Below are positions 1-7,739 of a stretch of 64,000 nt of DNA, piece after piece. Every line of letters begins with the position of its first letter. Position 1 is the stretch's first letter. Under the pieces are notes generated by a model. It searched no databases, had not been told where the DNA came from, and worked only from the letters and a program-made list of their open reading frames with translations. This DNA comes from Pseudomonadota bacterium. GTDB taxonomy: Bacteria > Pseudomonadota > Alphaproteobacteria > Acetobacterales > Acetobacteraceae. Where the stretch lies: NCBI GenBank assembly GCA_019351895.1, contig JABBOH010000007.1, positions 1 to 64,000 on the forward strand, in the 5' to 3' direction. Made by a program: the position numbers and the translations under genes.

Positions 1-1310
1 AGATCTACACGACCTTCACCTTTCTCGGCGCGTCGGGCTACGCCTACGGTCTGGGCGCGCCCGCCTACTACATCCTCGCCTACGGCACGCTCGCCTACGT
101 GATCTCCTACTTCATGCTGCCGCCGATCTGGACCTACGCGCGCCGCGAGCGGCTCGTTTCCCAGCCTGATTTCTTCGCCGCGAAATTCGCGAGCCCGGCA
201 CTGGGCGTTCTGGTGGCGGTGGTCGGCGTCGTCGCCCTCATCCCCTATCTCGTGCTGCAGTTCACAGGTCTCGGCGCGATCGTCGAGGTCGCCAGCTACG
301 GCGCCATTCCGAAGAGCCTGTCGGTGATCCTCGGCGCGCTGGTGGTGACGCTCTATGTCATCGTCTCCGGCATCCGGGGCTCGGCCTGGACCTCGGTGGT
401 CAAGGACATTCTCATCATCCTGATCGCTGTCTTTCTCGGGCTCTATCTGCCGCTGCACTACCAGGGCGGCGTCACCGCCATGTTCGCCGCCATTGATACC
501 GCAAAGCCCGGCTTCCTGTCTTTCGCCGCGACCGGCAACAGCCTCGCCTGGTTCGTCTCGACGGTCCTGCTGACGGCGCTCGGCTTCTTCATGTGGCCGC
601 ATTCCTTCGCCGCCTGCTACACGGCGCGCAACGCCGGCGTCTTCCGCAAGAACGCCATCGTCCTGCCGCTCTACCAGCTGGTGCTGCTGTTCATCTTCTT
701 TGTCGGCTTCTCGGCCATGCTGGTCGTGCCGGGCCTCAAGGGGCCCGCCACCAACATGGCGCTGCTCAAGATCGTGGTGCACGCCTTTCCGCCATGGTTC
801 GTGGGCGTCGTCGGTGCCACGGGCGTGCTGACCGCGCTCGTGCCCGGCTCGCTCATCATGATGACGGCGGCGACCCTTTGCGCGCGCAACCTCGTCGCCG
901 TCGTCCGCCCTGGGCAGAGCGACGACGCGACCGTGCTGATCGCGAAGATCCTCGTGCCCGTGGTGGCCGCCATCGCCGCCTATTTCGCGATCTCCGGCAG
1001 CTCGACCATCGTGGCGCTGCTGCTCATGGGCTACAGCTTCGTGACGCAGCTTTTCCCGACGCTCATCTGCAGCCTGTCGCGGCGGAACCCCGTCACCAAG
1101 GAGGGTGCGATGGCCGGCATCATCGTCGGCGTCGGCACCGTGATCTATTTCACGCTGAGCAACACGACCATCGCGAAGCTGCTGCCCGGCTTCCCCGAGG
1201 TCGTGCGCGATCTCAACGTCGGCATCGTGGCGTTGCTGCTGAACGTCGCGGCGCTCGTGGTGGTCAGCGCCGTGACCCGGCCTGGACGCGCGGCGGTCGC
1301 GGCGGAGTGA
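1..1310 (+). CDS. sodium:solute symporter (SSS family), monocarboxylate-permease-like, 5' end outside window
   Basis: The reading frame is open from base 3, so the gene begins before the window; 435 codons are visible and roughly the first 100 residues of a usual SSS protein (about 500-550) are missing. The opening stretch FTFLGASGYAYGLGAPAYY is the conserved SSS motif of the MctP-type monocarboxylate permeases, and the rest alternates long hydrophobic helices, consistent with an inner-membrane Na+/solute symporter. Substrate cannot be read from sequence; lactate, pyruvate or acetate-like acids are an inference from the MctP-like motif. The gene runs tail to tail with the SYLF lipoprotein gene, and a long hairpin sits across the junction. 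Confidence 0.85.
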   Translation, partial: IYTTFTFLGASGYAYGLGAPAYYILAYGTLAYVISYFMLPPIWTYARRERLVSQPDFFAAKFASPALGVLVAVVGVVALIPYLVLQFTGLGAIVEVASYGAIPKSLSVILGALVVTLYVIVSGIRGSAWTSVVKDILIILIAVFLGLYLPLHYQGGVTAMFAAIDTAKPGFLSFAATGNSLAWFVSTVLLTALGFFMWPHSFAACYTARNAGVFRKNAIVLPLYQLVLLFIFFVGFSAMLVVPGLKGPATNMALLKIVVHAFPPWFVGVVGATGVLTALVPGSLIMMTAATLCARNLVAVVRPGQSDDATVLIAKILVPVVAAIAAYFAISGSSTIVALLLMGYSFVTQLFPTLICSLSRRNPVTKEGAMAGIIVGVGTVIYFTLSNTTIAKLLPGFPEVVRDLNVGIVALLLNVAALVVVSAVTRPGRAAVAAE

Positions 1311-1316
1311 CGGCCG

Positions 1317-1342
1317 CCCTCAGCCGCCGTAGCGGCTGAGGG
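1317..1342. terminator. 11-bp perfect hairpin at convergent gene ends
   Basis: CCCTCAGCCGC and GCGGCTGAGGG form a perfect 11-bp stem with a 4-base loop (cgta), starting seven bases after the symporter stop and covering the stop codon of the opposing lipoprotein gene. There is no clear T tract on either side, so strong intrinsic termination is not certain, but position and symmetry suit a shared bidirectional terminator. Confidence 0.6.
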
Positions 1343-2012
1343 TCGCGCGGAGCGGGTTCGCGCCAGGGTTGTTGGCCATCATCTGCACCACGATCTGGGG
1401 CGCGTTGTAGGGCTGCCCGTAATAGGCCGTGTCCGATTCCGTGTCGGGCGACAGCACCGACCCCTCGATCGAGACCCCGGCATAGAGCCCGCGCGTCCGC
1501 GAGAAGGAGACGATGTCCGCCCGCAGTGCCGTCGTGGTGGCGCCGCCCACGCCGGCGCCGACGGACGCGAAGGCGAGCGAGGCGTCGCCCCCGATCTTGA
1601 AGTGGTTCTGCATGACGGCGTTCAGCGCCCGGTCGTTCATGATCATGATCATGACCTCGGCGTCCTGGATGCCGACCTGGGCGCCGAAGCTGCCGCTGCC
1701 GATCTTGTAGAAGGCGGGGTCGGACCACGAGCCGCCGGCCGCCCGCGCCATCAGCACGCAGTTGCCGCCCGAGCCGCCGATGACGAAGCCGGCCTTGAAG
1801 ACCTGCGGGCAGATGATGACCGCGCGCGCGCTCCGCAGCGTATCCACCACGTCGCGCGACTGGGTGCTGTTGAGGATCTCCTGCAGTGCCAGCGTCGAAC
1901 GGTCGACGATATCCTGCTGTGCGCCCGAGCCCGGGCCGCCGCTCGTGCAGCTTGCCAAAAGCGGCGCCAGCGACACGAGGCAGGCTGCGAAGACGGTGTT
2001 CCTGAACGGCAT
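1320..2012 (-). CDS. SYLF-domain (DUF500/Ysc84) lipoprotein
   Basis: A 230-residue protein. The start at 2012 is chosen because AAGGAAGG lies about 7 bases upstream and because it opens a lipoprotein signal: hydrophobic residues then the lipobox LASC with Cys22, so it should be lipid-anchored in the envelope. The remainder matches the SYLF family: repeated helices ending in RAVIICPQVFKAGFVIGGSG, a GAQVGIQ glycine-rich segment and the late SFSRTRGLYAGVSIEGS motif. SYLF domains of eukaryotic proteins bind phosphoinositides; the bacterial role is unknown. A longer frame extends upstream to 2156, but that part is Arg-rich, lacks a ribosome site and would hide the signal peptide. Confidence 0.85.
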   Translation of the reverse strand: MPFRNTVFAACLVSLAPLLASCTSGGPGSGAQQDIVDRSTLALQEILNSTQSRDVVDTLRSARAVIICPQVFKAGFVIGGSGGNCVLMARAAGGSWSDPAFYKIGSGSFGAQVGIQDAEVMIMIMNDRALNAVMQNHFKIGGDASLAFASVGAGVGGATTTALRADIVSFSRTRGLYAGVSIEGSVLSPDTESDTAYYGQPYNAPQIVVQMMANNPGANPLRATLSRYGG

Positions 2013-2104
2013 TGTGGCCTTCCTTCTCGCTCTCGACTCGCCCGCACGCGACGGCCCAAATCCCCTAGCCGCGCCCGGTGTCAAAACCAAGTCCGCAAAA
2101 ACGG

Positions 2105-2743
2105 TCAGAAGGCCGGAACGCCATCGACGGTCTCGTTGGCCGAGACCACGCGCCACGCCTGCCCCCGCTGTTCGACCCGCGTCAGCGAGATATTGCCGAC
2201 CGTCAGGCGCAGCGCGGCTTCCCCGCCGATCCCGAGCGCGGACGCGATCGCGGCGCGGATCGCCCCGCCGTGGCAGACGGCGACGATGTCGCGGCCCCGG
2301 TGGTCGCTCGCCAACCGCTCCATCACGCGGCCCACACGCAGGATGACGTCCTCGAAGCTCTCGCCCCCCTCGGGCCGCTCGGCGTGCGAGGTCGGCCAGA
2401 AATCATGCGCGGGGAGCGTCAGCTTCTCGGACAGGCGCGCGCCCGGCGTGCCCTGCAACGCGCCGAAGGACTGCTCGATGAGATCGGGCTCCACCGTCAA
2501 CGGCGCCTGCGGGTAGCCGGCGGCGAAGATCGCCTCGGCGGTCCGCCGCGTGCGGGAGAGCGGCGTCACCAGCCACACCGCCTCCTGCGGCAGCCGCCGC
2601 CCGAGCGCCGCATAGGCCTCCGTCTGCGCGGCCAGAGTGTCCTCGCAGATCGGGACATCCTCGGTGCCGTAGAGGAACTTGCGCGCCTCGGGATCGACGA
2701 GGGCGTGGCGGATCAGCCAGAAGCGGGTGGTCTCGACGTGCAT
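2105..2743 (-). CDS. histidine phosphatase family protein (phosphoglycerate-mutase-like)
   Basis: 212 residues of the histidine phosphatase fold. The catalytic motif is seen as LIRHALVD (the usual RHG is RHA here) near residue 11, with PLSRTRRTAE for the phosphate pocket, GGESFEDV in the middle and the second catalytic His in AVCHGGAIRAA near residue 160. Such enzymes hydrolyse small phosphomonoesters; the substrate is not predictable. It starts 15 bases after the ABC permease gene on the same strand, so it is probably the last gene of that ATPase-permease transcript. The RHG to RHA change is tolerated in many members. Confidence 0.85.
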   Translation of the reverse strand: MHVETTRFWLIRHALVDPEARKFLYGTEDVPICEDTLAAQTEAYAALGRRLPQEAVWLVTPLSRTRRTAEAIFAAGYPQAPLTVEPDLIEQSFGALQGTPGARLSEKLTLPAHDFWPTSHAERPEGGESFEDVILRVGRVMERLASDHRGRDIVAVCHGGAIRAAIASALGIGGEAALRLTVGNISLTRVEQRGQAWRVVSANETVDGVPAF

Positions 2744-2758
2744 GGGCTCCTCGGACGG

Positions 2759-3577
2759 CTATTCGCCGATGGTGATGAGCGCGCCGCGGATGCGGGCGGC
2801 ATGGAACTGGCTGGCGAAGAGCAGCCCGGCGAGGGTCAGCCAGACGGCGTTGAGCCCGATGGCCCACCCCATCTGCCCCCAGGCGACGTGACCGTGCAGC
2901 AGGACCGCGCGCATGCCCTCGAAGACATGCGTCGCGGGGATCGCGCGGGAGATCGGCTGCAGCCAGACGGGCAGGGCGCTCACCGGGTAGAACACCGCCG
3001 AGAGCGGCGTCAGCCCGAACAGCAGCGACCACGCCAGCGCCTCCGCCCCCGCGCCGTGCCTGAGGATGAGCGAGACGACGCCGAGCGCCACCGCCCAGCC
3101 CATGATCATGAGGTTGGCGAAGAACAGCACCAGCACCGGGCCGAGGGTGAAGAGGTTGAAGGCATAGAGGAGGTAGGCGACGAGGATCGCCGGCACCACG
3201 CCCGCCGCCACGCGGAGGAAGGCGACGCCGATCAGCCCCAGGATCAGCTCCCACGGCCGGAGAGGGCTGATGAAGACATGGGCGAGGTTCCGCGACCAAA
3301 TCTCCTCAAGGAAGCTGATCGCGACGCCCATCTGGCTGCGGATCGCAACCTCCCACAGCAGCACGCCCGCCAGCAGCGCCGTCGCCGCCATCACCAGCCC
3401 GCTGCTATGTTCGCTGCCGACCGCGCGGCTGGTGAAGAAGCGCGCCGTGAAGCCCCAGATGCACATCTGCAGGATCGGCCAGTAGGCCAGCTCCACGAGG
3501 CGCGGCCAGGACCGCCGGTAGAGGCACAGATGGCGGTAGATCAGCCCCCAGACCCGCCGCGCCGAAGCGCCGATCAC
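2759..3577 (-). CDS. ABC-2 type transporter permease
   Basis: A 272-residue membrane protein with about six hydrophobic helices after an amphipathic, Arg-rich N-terminus, the arrangement of ABC-2 permeases that pair with NodI/DrrA-type ATPases. Its start overlaps the stop of the upstream ATPase gene by 4 bases (ATGA), pointing to translational coupling and one complex. ABC-2 systems usually export drugs, lipids or polysaccharides; the substrate here is unknown. The conserved helix-break IGVAFLRVAAGVVPAILVA is visible in the middle of the protein. Confidence 0.88.
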   Translation of the reverse strand: MIGASARRVWGLIYRHLCLYRRSWPRLVELAYWPILQMCIWGFTARFFTSRAVGSEHSSGLVMAATALLAGVLLWEVAIRSQMGVAISFLEEIWSRNLAHVFISPLRPWELILGLIGVAFLRVAAGVVPAILVAYLLYAFNLFTLGPVLVLFFANLMIMGWAVALGVVSLILRHGAGAEALAWSLLFGLTPLSAVFYPVSALPVWLQPISRAIPATHVFEGMRAVLLHGHVAWGQMGWAIGLNAVWLTLAGLLFASQFHAARIRGALITIGE

Positions 3578-4338
3578 GACTGGGTCTCCGCCGTCATCTG
3601 CGTCTGCGCGCCATGGCCACGGCCACGCGCGATGTCGAGGAACACATCCTCCATCGTGTCGCGGTCGTAGCGGCCGCGCAGCGCCTCGGGGCTGCCCTCG
3701 TCCACGATGCGGCCCTTCTGCAGCATCAGCACATGGTCGCAGAGCCGCTCGACCTCGGCCATGTTGTGGGACGCGAGCAGCATCGAGCAGCCGGACGCGC
3801 GGCGGTAGCGCTCCAGCCAGCTTCGCACCATGTCCCCGGTATCGGGGTCGAGGCTCGCGGTCGGCTCGTCCAGCAGCAGCACCTCGGGCCGGTTGATGAG
3901 CGACTTCGCGAGCGCCACCCGCGTTTTCTGCCCGGCCGAAAGCTCGCCCGCCGGACGGTCGAGGAAGTCGCCCAGCGTCAGCTCCTCGGTGAGTTCGGCG
4001 ATGCGCCGGTCGGTGTGGCGGACGCTGTAGAGGTGGCCATAGACGCGCAGGTTCTCCCGCACCGTGAGCCGCCCCGGCAGCGCGATATAGGGCGAGGAGA
4101 AGTTCATCCGCTTCAGCGCCCGGAAGCGGTCGCGCGCCATGTCGTGCCCGAGGATCTCGATCTGTCCCGATGTCGGCACCAGGATCGCGAGCAGCATGGC
4201 GATGGTCGTCGATTTGCCCGCGCCGTTGCCGCCGAGGAGCCCGACCGTCTGGCCCGGCCGCACCCGGAAGCTGATGCCGCCGACGGCCTGCGTCGTGCCG
4301 TAGCGTTTGGTGAGGGCCTCTACCCGGATGGCGTCCAT
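3574..4338 (-). CDS. ABC transporter ATP-binding protein (exporter type)
   Basis: A 254-residue nucleotide-binding subunit. Visible motifs in order: Walker A GGNGAGKST near residue 36, Q-loop region, signature LSAGQKTRVALAKSL near residue 133, Walker B LLLDEPTASLD, and the H-loop in LLASHNMAEVERLC. Length and order match single-domain DrrA/NodI-like ATPases. It is the first gene of an apparent three-gene minus-strand unit (ATPase, permease, histidine phosphatase). The metallophosphoesterase gene diverges upstream, leaving about 150 bases that should hold both promoters; no clear promoter elements were identified there. Confidence 0.92.
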   Translation of the reverse strand: MDAIRVEALTKRYGTTQAVGGISFRVRPGQTVGLLGGNGAGKSTTIAMLLAILVPTSGQIEILGHDMARDRFRALKRMNFSSPYIALPGRLTVRENLRVYGHLYSVRHTDRRIAELTEELTLGDFLDRPAGELSAGQKTRVALAKSLINRPEVLLLDEPTASLDPDTGDMVRSWLERYRRASGCSMLLASHNMAEVERLCDHVLMLQKGRIVDEGSPEALRGRYDRDTMEDVFLDIARGRGHGAQTQMTAETQS

Positions 4339-4491
4339 GGGGCTCCCTCTGCCGCCCTGGGCGGCCGCTGTCGAGCCCCCGCGCGCTGACGGTCCCGGCG
4401 CCGGTTCCGCGGCTCGGGTCTCAACCTCGTTATATCTGGCCGACTCGGCCGAGTTCGCTTAGGTGGACGGCATGACTGCTCTGCCGCCGAC

Positions 4492-5229
4492 ATGAAGCTC
4501 ACCTTCCAGCCAGCGCCCGGCCAGCTGCCGCCCGATGTCCGCATCTACGCGATCGGGGACGTGCATGGCTGCGTCGCCGCCCATGTGGCGATCCTCGACC
4601 AGATCGCGGCCGACTTCGATGCCCGCCCGGTGGGGCGATCCGTTGTCATCCATCTCGGCGACCTGATCGACCGTGGCCCGGACAGCGCCGCCGTTCTGGC
4701 GCGCGTAGCGCAGGGCTCGCCGATTCCGGGCGGCTTCGTCAATCTGCGGGGCAATCACGAGGAATTGTGCCTCAACGCGATGGCGAAGGGGGGTGAGGCG
4801 AGCCGCATCTGGCGGCGGAACGGCGGCGAGACCTGTCTGGTCGATTGGGGCGTGCCCAAGAAGGCGCCCGCCTCGGAATGGGCTGGGTTCGTGCCGCCGG
4901 AGCAGATGGCGGTGCTGACGGAGCAGCGGCTGAGCTACCGGTGGGGCAGTTATTTCTTCGCCCATGCGGGCATCCGTCCGGGCATTCCCCTGGCCGATCA
5001 GGCGGCGCAGGACTTGGTCTGGATCCGCCAGCCGTTTCTCTCCTGGTCCGATCCGTTCGAGGCGGTGGTGGTTCATGGCCACACGCCGAAGGACGCGCCG
5101 ACGGTGCGGTCGAACCGTATCGGGATCGACACGGGCGCGGTTTATGGCGGGCGTTTGACGGCGGTGGTTTTGGAGGAGGACCGGATGGCGTTCATCCAGG
5201 TTCCGGGGCCGAAGAAGCCACGGAAGTAG
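4492..5229 (+). CDS. metallophosphoesterase, ApaH/PP1-like phosphatase
   Basis: 245 residues with the complete dinuclear-metal phosphoesterase signature: GDVHG near residue 23, GDLIDRGPDS near residue 62, RGNHEE near residue 86, and His ligands in FFAHAGIRPG and VVHGHTP. The order and spacing match bacterial Ser/Thr protein phosphatases and symmetrical diadenosine tetraphosphatases. It could hydrolyse phosphoprotein or Ap4A; sequence alone does not decide. Cytoplasmic, no signal peptide. It is the last typical high-GC gene before the composition falls at about 5250. Confidence 0.88.
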   Translation: MKLTFQPAPGQLPPDVRIYAIGDVHGCVAAHVAILDQIAADFDARPVGRSVVIHLGDLIDRGPDSAAVLARVAQGSPIPGGFVNLRGNHEELCLNAMAKGGEASRIWRRNGGETCLVDWGVPKKAPASEWAGFVPPEQMAVLTEQRLSYRWGSYFFAHAGIRPGIPLADQAAQDLVWIRQPFLSWSDPFEAVVVHGHTPKDAPTVRSNRIGIDTGAVYGGRLTAVVLEEDRMAFIQVPGPKKPRK

Positions 5230-5251
5230 GCTTTGGGCGCAGTCGCCGCCT

Positions 5252-5835
5252 CTAGGTTCGCTGTCGCCAAGTGAGCGCTGCTTCATTAGCAGCTGCCCTT
5301 ACGACAGCGTAATGCCACTCAATATTCCGTGGGCTGCTTTCCGAGCCAATGATGAACAAGTAATCCTCGTCAACGCACAAGAGCTTTTGGTCGATGACTG
5401 AGAGCGCTTAAGAAACTCGCGCTCCACCAGGTTCATCGTTACTTTTAAGCTCCCGGCGACGTCCTGGTGATCGCGTTCAATGATCGAGTAGGTTACCCCC
5501 ACTTTTAGAGGGCACTTGATTGAGAGAAGTTTGTTGATCTCACCATGAAAACCGCGATGGTTGTTTTCGTGTTCAATGGCTACGGCAATTGGGAACCAGT
5601 CATATTTCGCGGTTGGAGTGAAGACCGCGTCAAGGCGCATAGGCTCGCCGTTAAAACAGGTCAGATTAAGCGTTTCAGCCAATTTCCGGACGACTGACTT
5701 CTCATCGTAGATCATGAATGAGGACCAGGAACTGGCGTCTCCCCAGACTATTCCCCACTCTTCATCGGAGAGCGCCGCTCGCTGTTCGTCGTAAAGCGCA
5801 GTAAAATGCGTTAAGAAACGTTCGGCCGTTACCAT
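5252..5835 (-). pseudogene. unknown protein, apparent frameshift near 5404-5415
   Basis: Read from an ATG at 5835 (GAGG six bases upstream; ATG 5847 is an alternative) the frame is good until about 5415: it contains AVAIEHENNHRGFHGEINKL and CPLKVGVTYS. It then turns Ser/Arg-rich and stops at 5299. Moving back one base at the ctt-aag-cgc region gives a balanced tail, SVIDQKLLCVDEDYLFIIGS then IEWHYAVVRAAANEA, ending at 5252. The E-H-E-N-N core followed by an LKV strand recalls a family of small nuclease-fold (PD-(D/E)xK-like) hypothetical proteins, but that is a weak inference. The gene is much less GC-rich than its neighbours, so it was probably acquired. Real mutation, programmed shift or sequencing error cannot be separated here. 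Confidence 0.55.
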
Positions 5836-6024
5836 ATCGAGCCTCATGATCTTGAGGAGGTCGCCGCGGCAAGTATACGAGGCGCGGTGGCGCTGTCGTA
5901 AACCAACCCGCCTCGATTGAGGAACGGGCGGTTCCGACAAGCAGACAAGCAGCGACCGTCGTTTCAAAAGTAGAATGTCTTTGTAGCTTCCCTCCAACTT
6001 CTCGTTTGGGGACTTGTTTGCCTT

Positions 6025-6927
6025 TCAGGTTGCACGGGACCCTGCATCGGTTCCAGCAAGCAGCCGACCTCGCAAAGCGTCGATAAATGCCCGCACCCGG
6101 GCAGGCATTTGCGTACGAGTTGGGACAACAGCCCAAATCCCGACCTCGAGCGGCTTGATGTCATCAAGGACGATACGCCGCAATTCTCCGCCTTCGATCT
6201 GTTTGTTCACATCCCAGTAGGTCAACATCGCGATTCCGACGCCCGCGATACAGGCGGCCCGAACGGCATCCACGGTGCTGGCTGACAAGGGACCGCTGAT
6301 TCGCACCCGGTGCAATTCGCCGTCCCGAGTAAATGGCCAAGTGTCCATCGCGTGAAGTTTGATGCACCGATGGGCCGCCAGGTCCTCTGTCGTGGTGGGT
6401 TCGCCGAAGCGTGCGACATAGCCCGGCGAGGCGCATAGCGTGAATGGATTGTCGCCCACCCTCGTCGCGATCATGTCGGAAGGCTTCATCACCGCCACGC
6501 GGACGGCCACATCCAGGCCTGCCGTGGCAATATCGATGACACCGTCGCTCAGGGTCAGATCAACCCGCAGCGCGGGATTGTCTGCAATCAGTTCTGCGAC
6601 GACAGGGACAACGATCGTGTGGCCGATCACGTTCGGCGAGGTCACCTTCAGCACGCCTGAGAGGCCGGAGCCGCCGGAGGCGATCGAGTCGAGCGCCGAA
6701 TCGCGCGCTTCGATCAGGGTGACGGCGTGAGGCAAAAAGGCCTCTCCCTCGGGCGTCAACGATAGGGATCGTGTCGTGCGGTGGAACAGGCGGGCGCCCA
6801 ACTCAGCCTCCAGGCCTGCCAACCTGCGGCTGACCAACATCGGCGTTGTGCCCATCTGACGTGCCGCGGCCGACAGGCTGCCCACGGACGCGATCAGGCG
6901 AAACAAGACGATATCCGAGAGATCCAT
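6025..6927 (-). CDS. LysR-family transcriptional regulator
   Basis: 300 residues: N-terminal winged helix-turn-helix (residues 1-60, with GSLSAAARQMGTTPMLVSRR as the recognition region) and a C-terminal effector-binding domain that starts with GVLKVTSPNVIGHTIVVPVV. It is transcribed away from the Old Yellow Enzyme remnant and the downstream oxidoreductase-type genes, the classic LysR layout, so it probably controls them and itself from the 140-base divergent region. The subgroup with this effector domain often senses quinones, aldehydes or other electrophiles; the ligand is not known here. Confidence 0.92.
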   Translation of the reverse strand: MDLSDIVLFRLIASVGSLSAAARQMGTTPMLVSRRLAGLEAELGARLFHRTTRSLSLTPEGEAFLPHAVTLIEARDSALDSIASGGSGLSGVLKVTSPNVIGHTIVVPVVAELIADNPALRVDLTLSDGVIDIATAGLDVAVRVAVMKPSDMIATRVGDNPFTLCASPGYVARFGEPTTTEDLAAHRCIKLHAMDTWPFTRDGELHRVRISGPLSASTVDAVRAACIAGVGIAMLTYWDVNKQIEGGELRRIVLDDIKPLEVGIWAVVPTRTQMPARVRAFIDALRGRLLAGTDAGSRAT

Positions 6928-6939
6928 ACTTTAACGCCA

Positions 6940-6960
6940 GATGATATATTGCTTATCGTC
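6940..6960. promoter_or_regulatory. candidate LysR operator dyad
   Basis: GATGATA, seven bases, then TATCGTC, an inverted repeat matching at 6 of 7 positions, 13 bases upstream of the lysR start codon and about 107 bases upstream of the divergent gene. The AT-rich centre fits a LysR box, although exact T-N11-A spacing is not met. Confidence 0.4.
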
Positions 6961-7067
6961 AAAGCCATCTACCGCGTTCCGCCCGTGAAGACTAGATCGA
7001 CGTTCACCAAGCGGGCACCCCTCTACGTCGGGTGGCTCGGGCCGATCAAAGGCTTCTGGAGGTCTGA

Positions 7068-7275
7068 ATGACGGACACTGACACGAGCGCGTTTTTCGCG
7101 CCGACCGTTATAAATGGCCATGCGGTCAAGAACCGCCTGTCTGTCGCACCAATGACGCGCATCTCGGCGACCCAGGACGGCCGGGCGCCTGTCCGATCGG
7201 GGCGTCCTCAACGACTTCGACCCGTCGATCCTCGGCCCGATCGCCCACGTCAAGGAAACTGAGCTGGCGGCGTGA
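7068..7275 (+). pseudogene. remnant of NADH:flavin oxidoreductase (Old Yellow Enzyme)
   Basis: The first 38 codons give a typical OYE amino end: FAPTVINGHAVKNRLSVAPM followed by TRISATQDG, the strand that contacts FMN. Directly afterwards the frame becomes Arg/Pro-rich and stops at 7262. In another frame the DNA at about 7190-7275 encodes LSDRGVLNDFDPSILGPIAH and VKETELAA, which looks like the carboxyl end of the same family. The middle, about 300 codons of a normal 360-residue enzyme, is absent. This is therefore a fused head-to-tail deletion remnant and cannot make an enzyme. A good ribosome site (GGAGG) remains before the ATG, so a short peptide may still be translated. Confidence 0.7.
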
Positions 7276-7331
7276 AGCCAACTTGGTTGCTCCGCACGAC
7301 CCGTGCACCTGTCACAATAAGGAATAATGAA

Positions 7332-7628
7332 ATGGCTAAGTTCGCATTGCTTGTTGAGATGAAAGCTAAGCCTGGAAAAGAAGCAGAGATCGAGGCGTTT
7401 CTCGCAAAGGAAGCGTCGCTGGTAAGAGGCGAAGCTGGAACCCTGACGTGGCATGCCGCGAAGATCGAAGGTGAAACGGGGGTCTATCGGGTGTTCGACA
7501 CGTTCGGCGATGAAGCCGCCCGCGAAGCCCACTTGAATGGCGAAGCAGGACAGGAGTTCGTCGAGAGGGCGGGCGAGTTGTTCTCCGACGCCAAGATCAG
7601 TCGCCTGCAGGTGGTCGCACACAAGTAA
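7332..7628 (+). CDS. antibiotic biosynthesis monooxygenase (ABM) domain protein
   Basis: A 98-residue single-domain protein with the dimeric ferredoxin-like ABM fold, as in quinol monooxygenase YgiN: the first strand FALLVEMKAKPGKEAEIEAF, the central GTLTWHAAKI and YRVFDTFGDEAAREAH, and the late SRLQVVAHK. Cofactor-free oxidation of quinols or similar aromatics is the known activity of the best-studied relatives. The start at 7332 is preferred over 7272 because it has AAGGA upstream and begins exactly at the domain. It is the first intact gene after the OYE remnant and is likely under the divergent LysR regulator. Confidence 0.82.
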   Translation: MAKFALLVEMKAKPGKEAEIEAFLAKEASLVRGEAGTLTWHAAKIEGETGVYRVFDTFGDEAAREAHLNGEAGQEFVERAGELFSDAKISRLQVVAHK

Positions 7629-7739
7629 TGCCGCACGTCGCCTTTCGACTGCCAAATCTGAGATGAACTGGAGCGGCTTGGCGCAACGGGGACGCCAGCC
7701 GCCCATCCTCAGGCGTAACATCCCTTGGAAGGACCTCCG

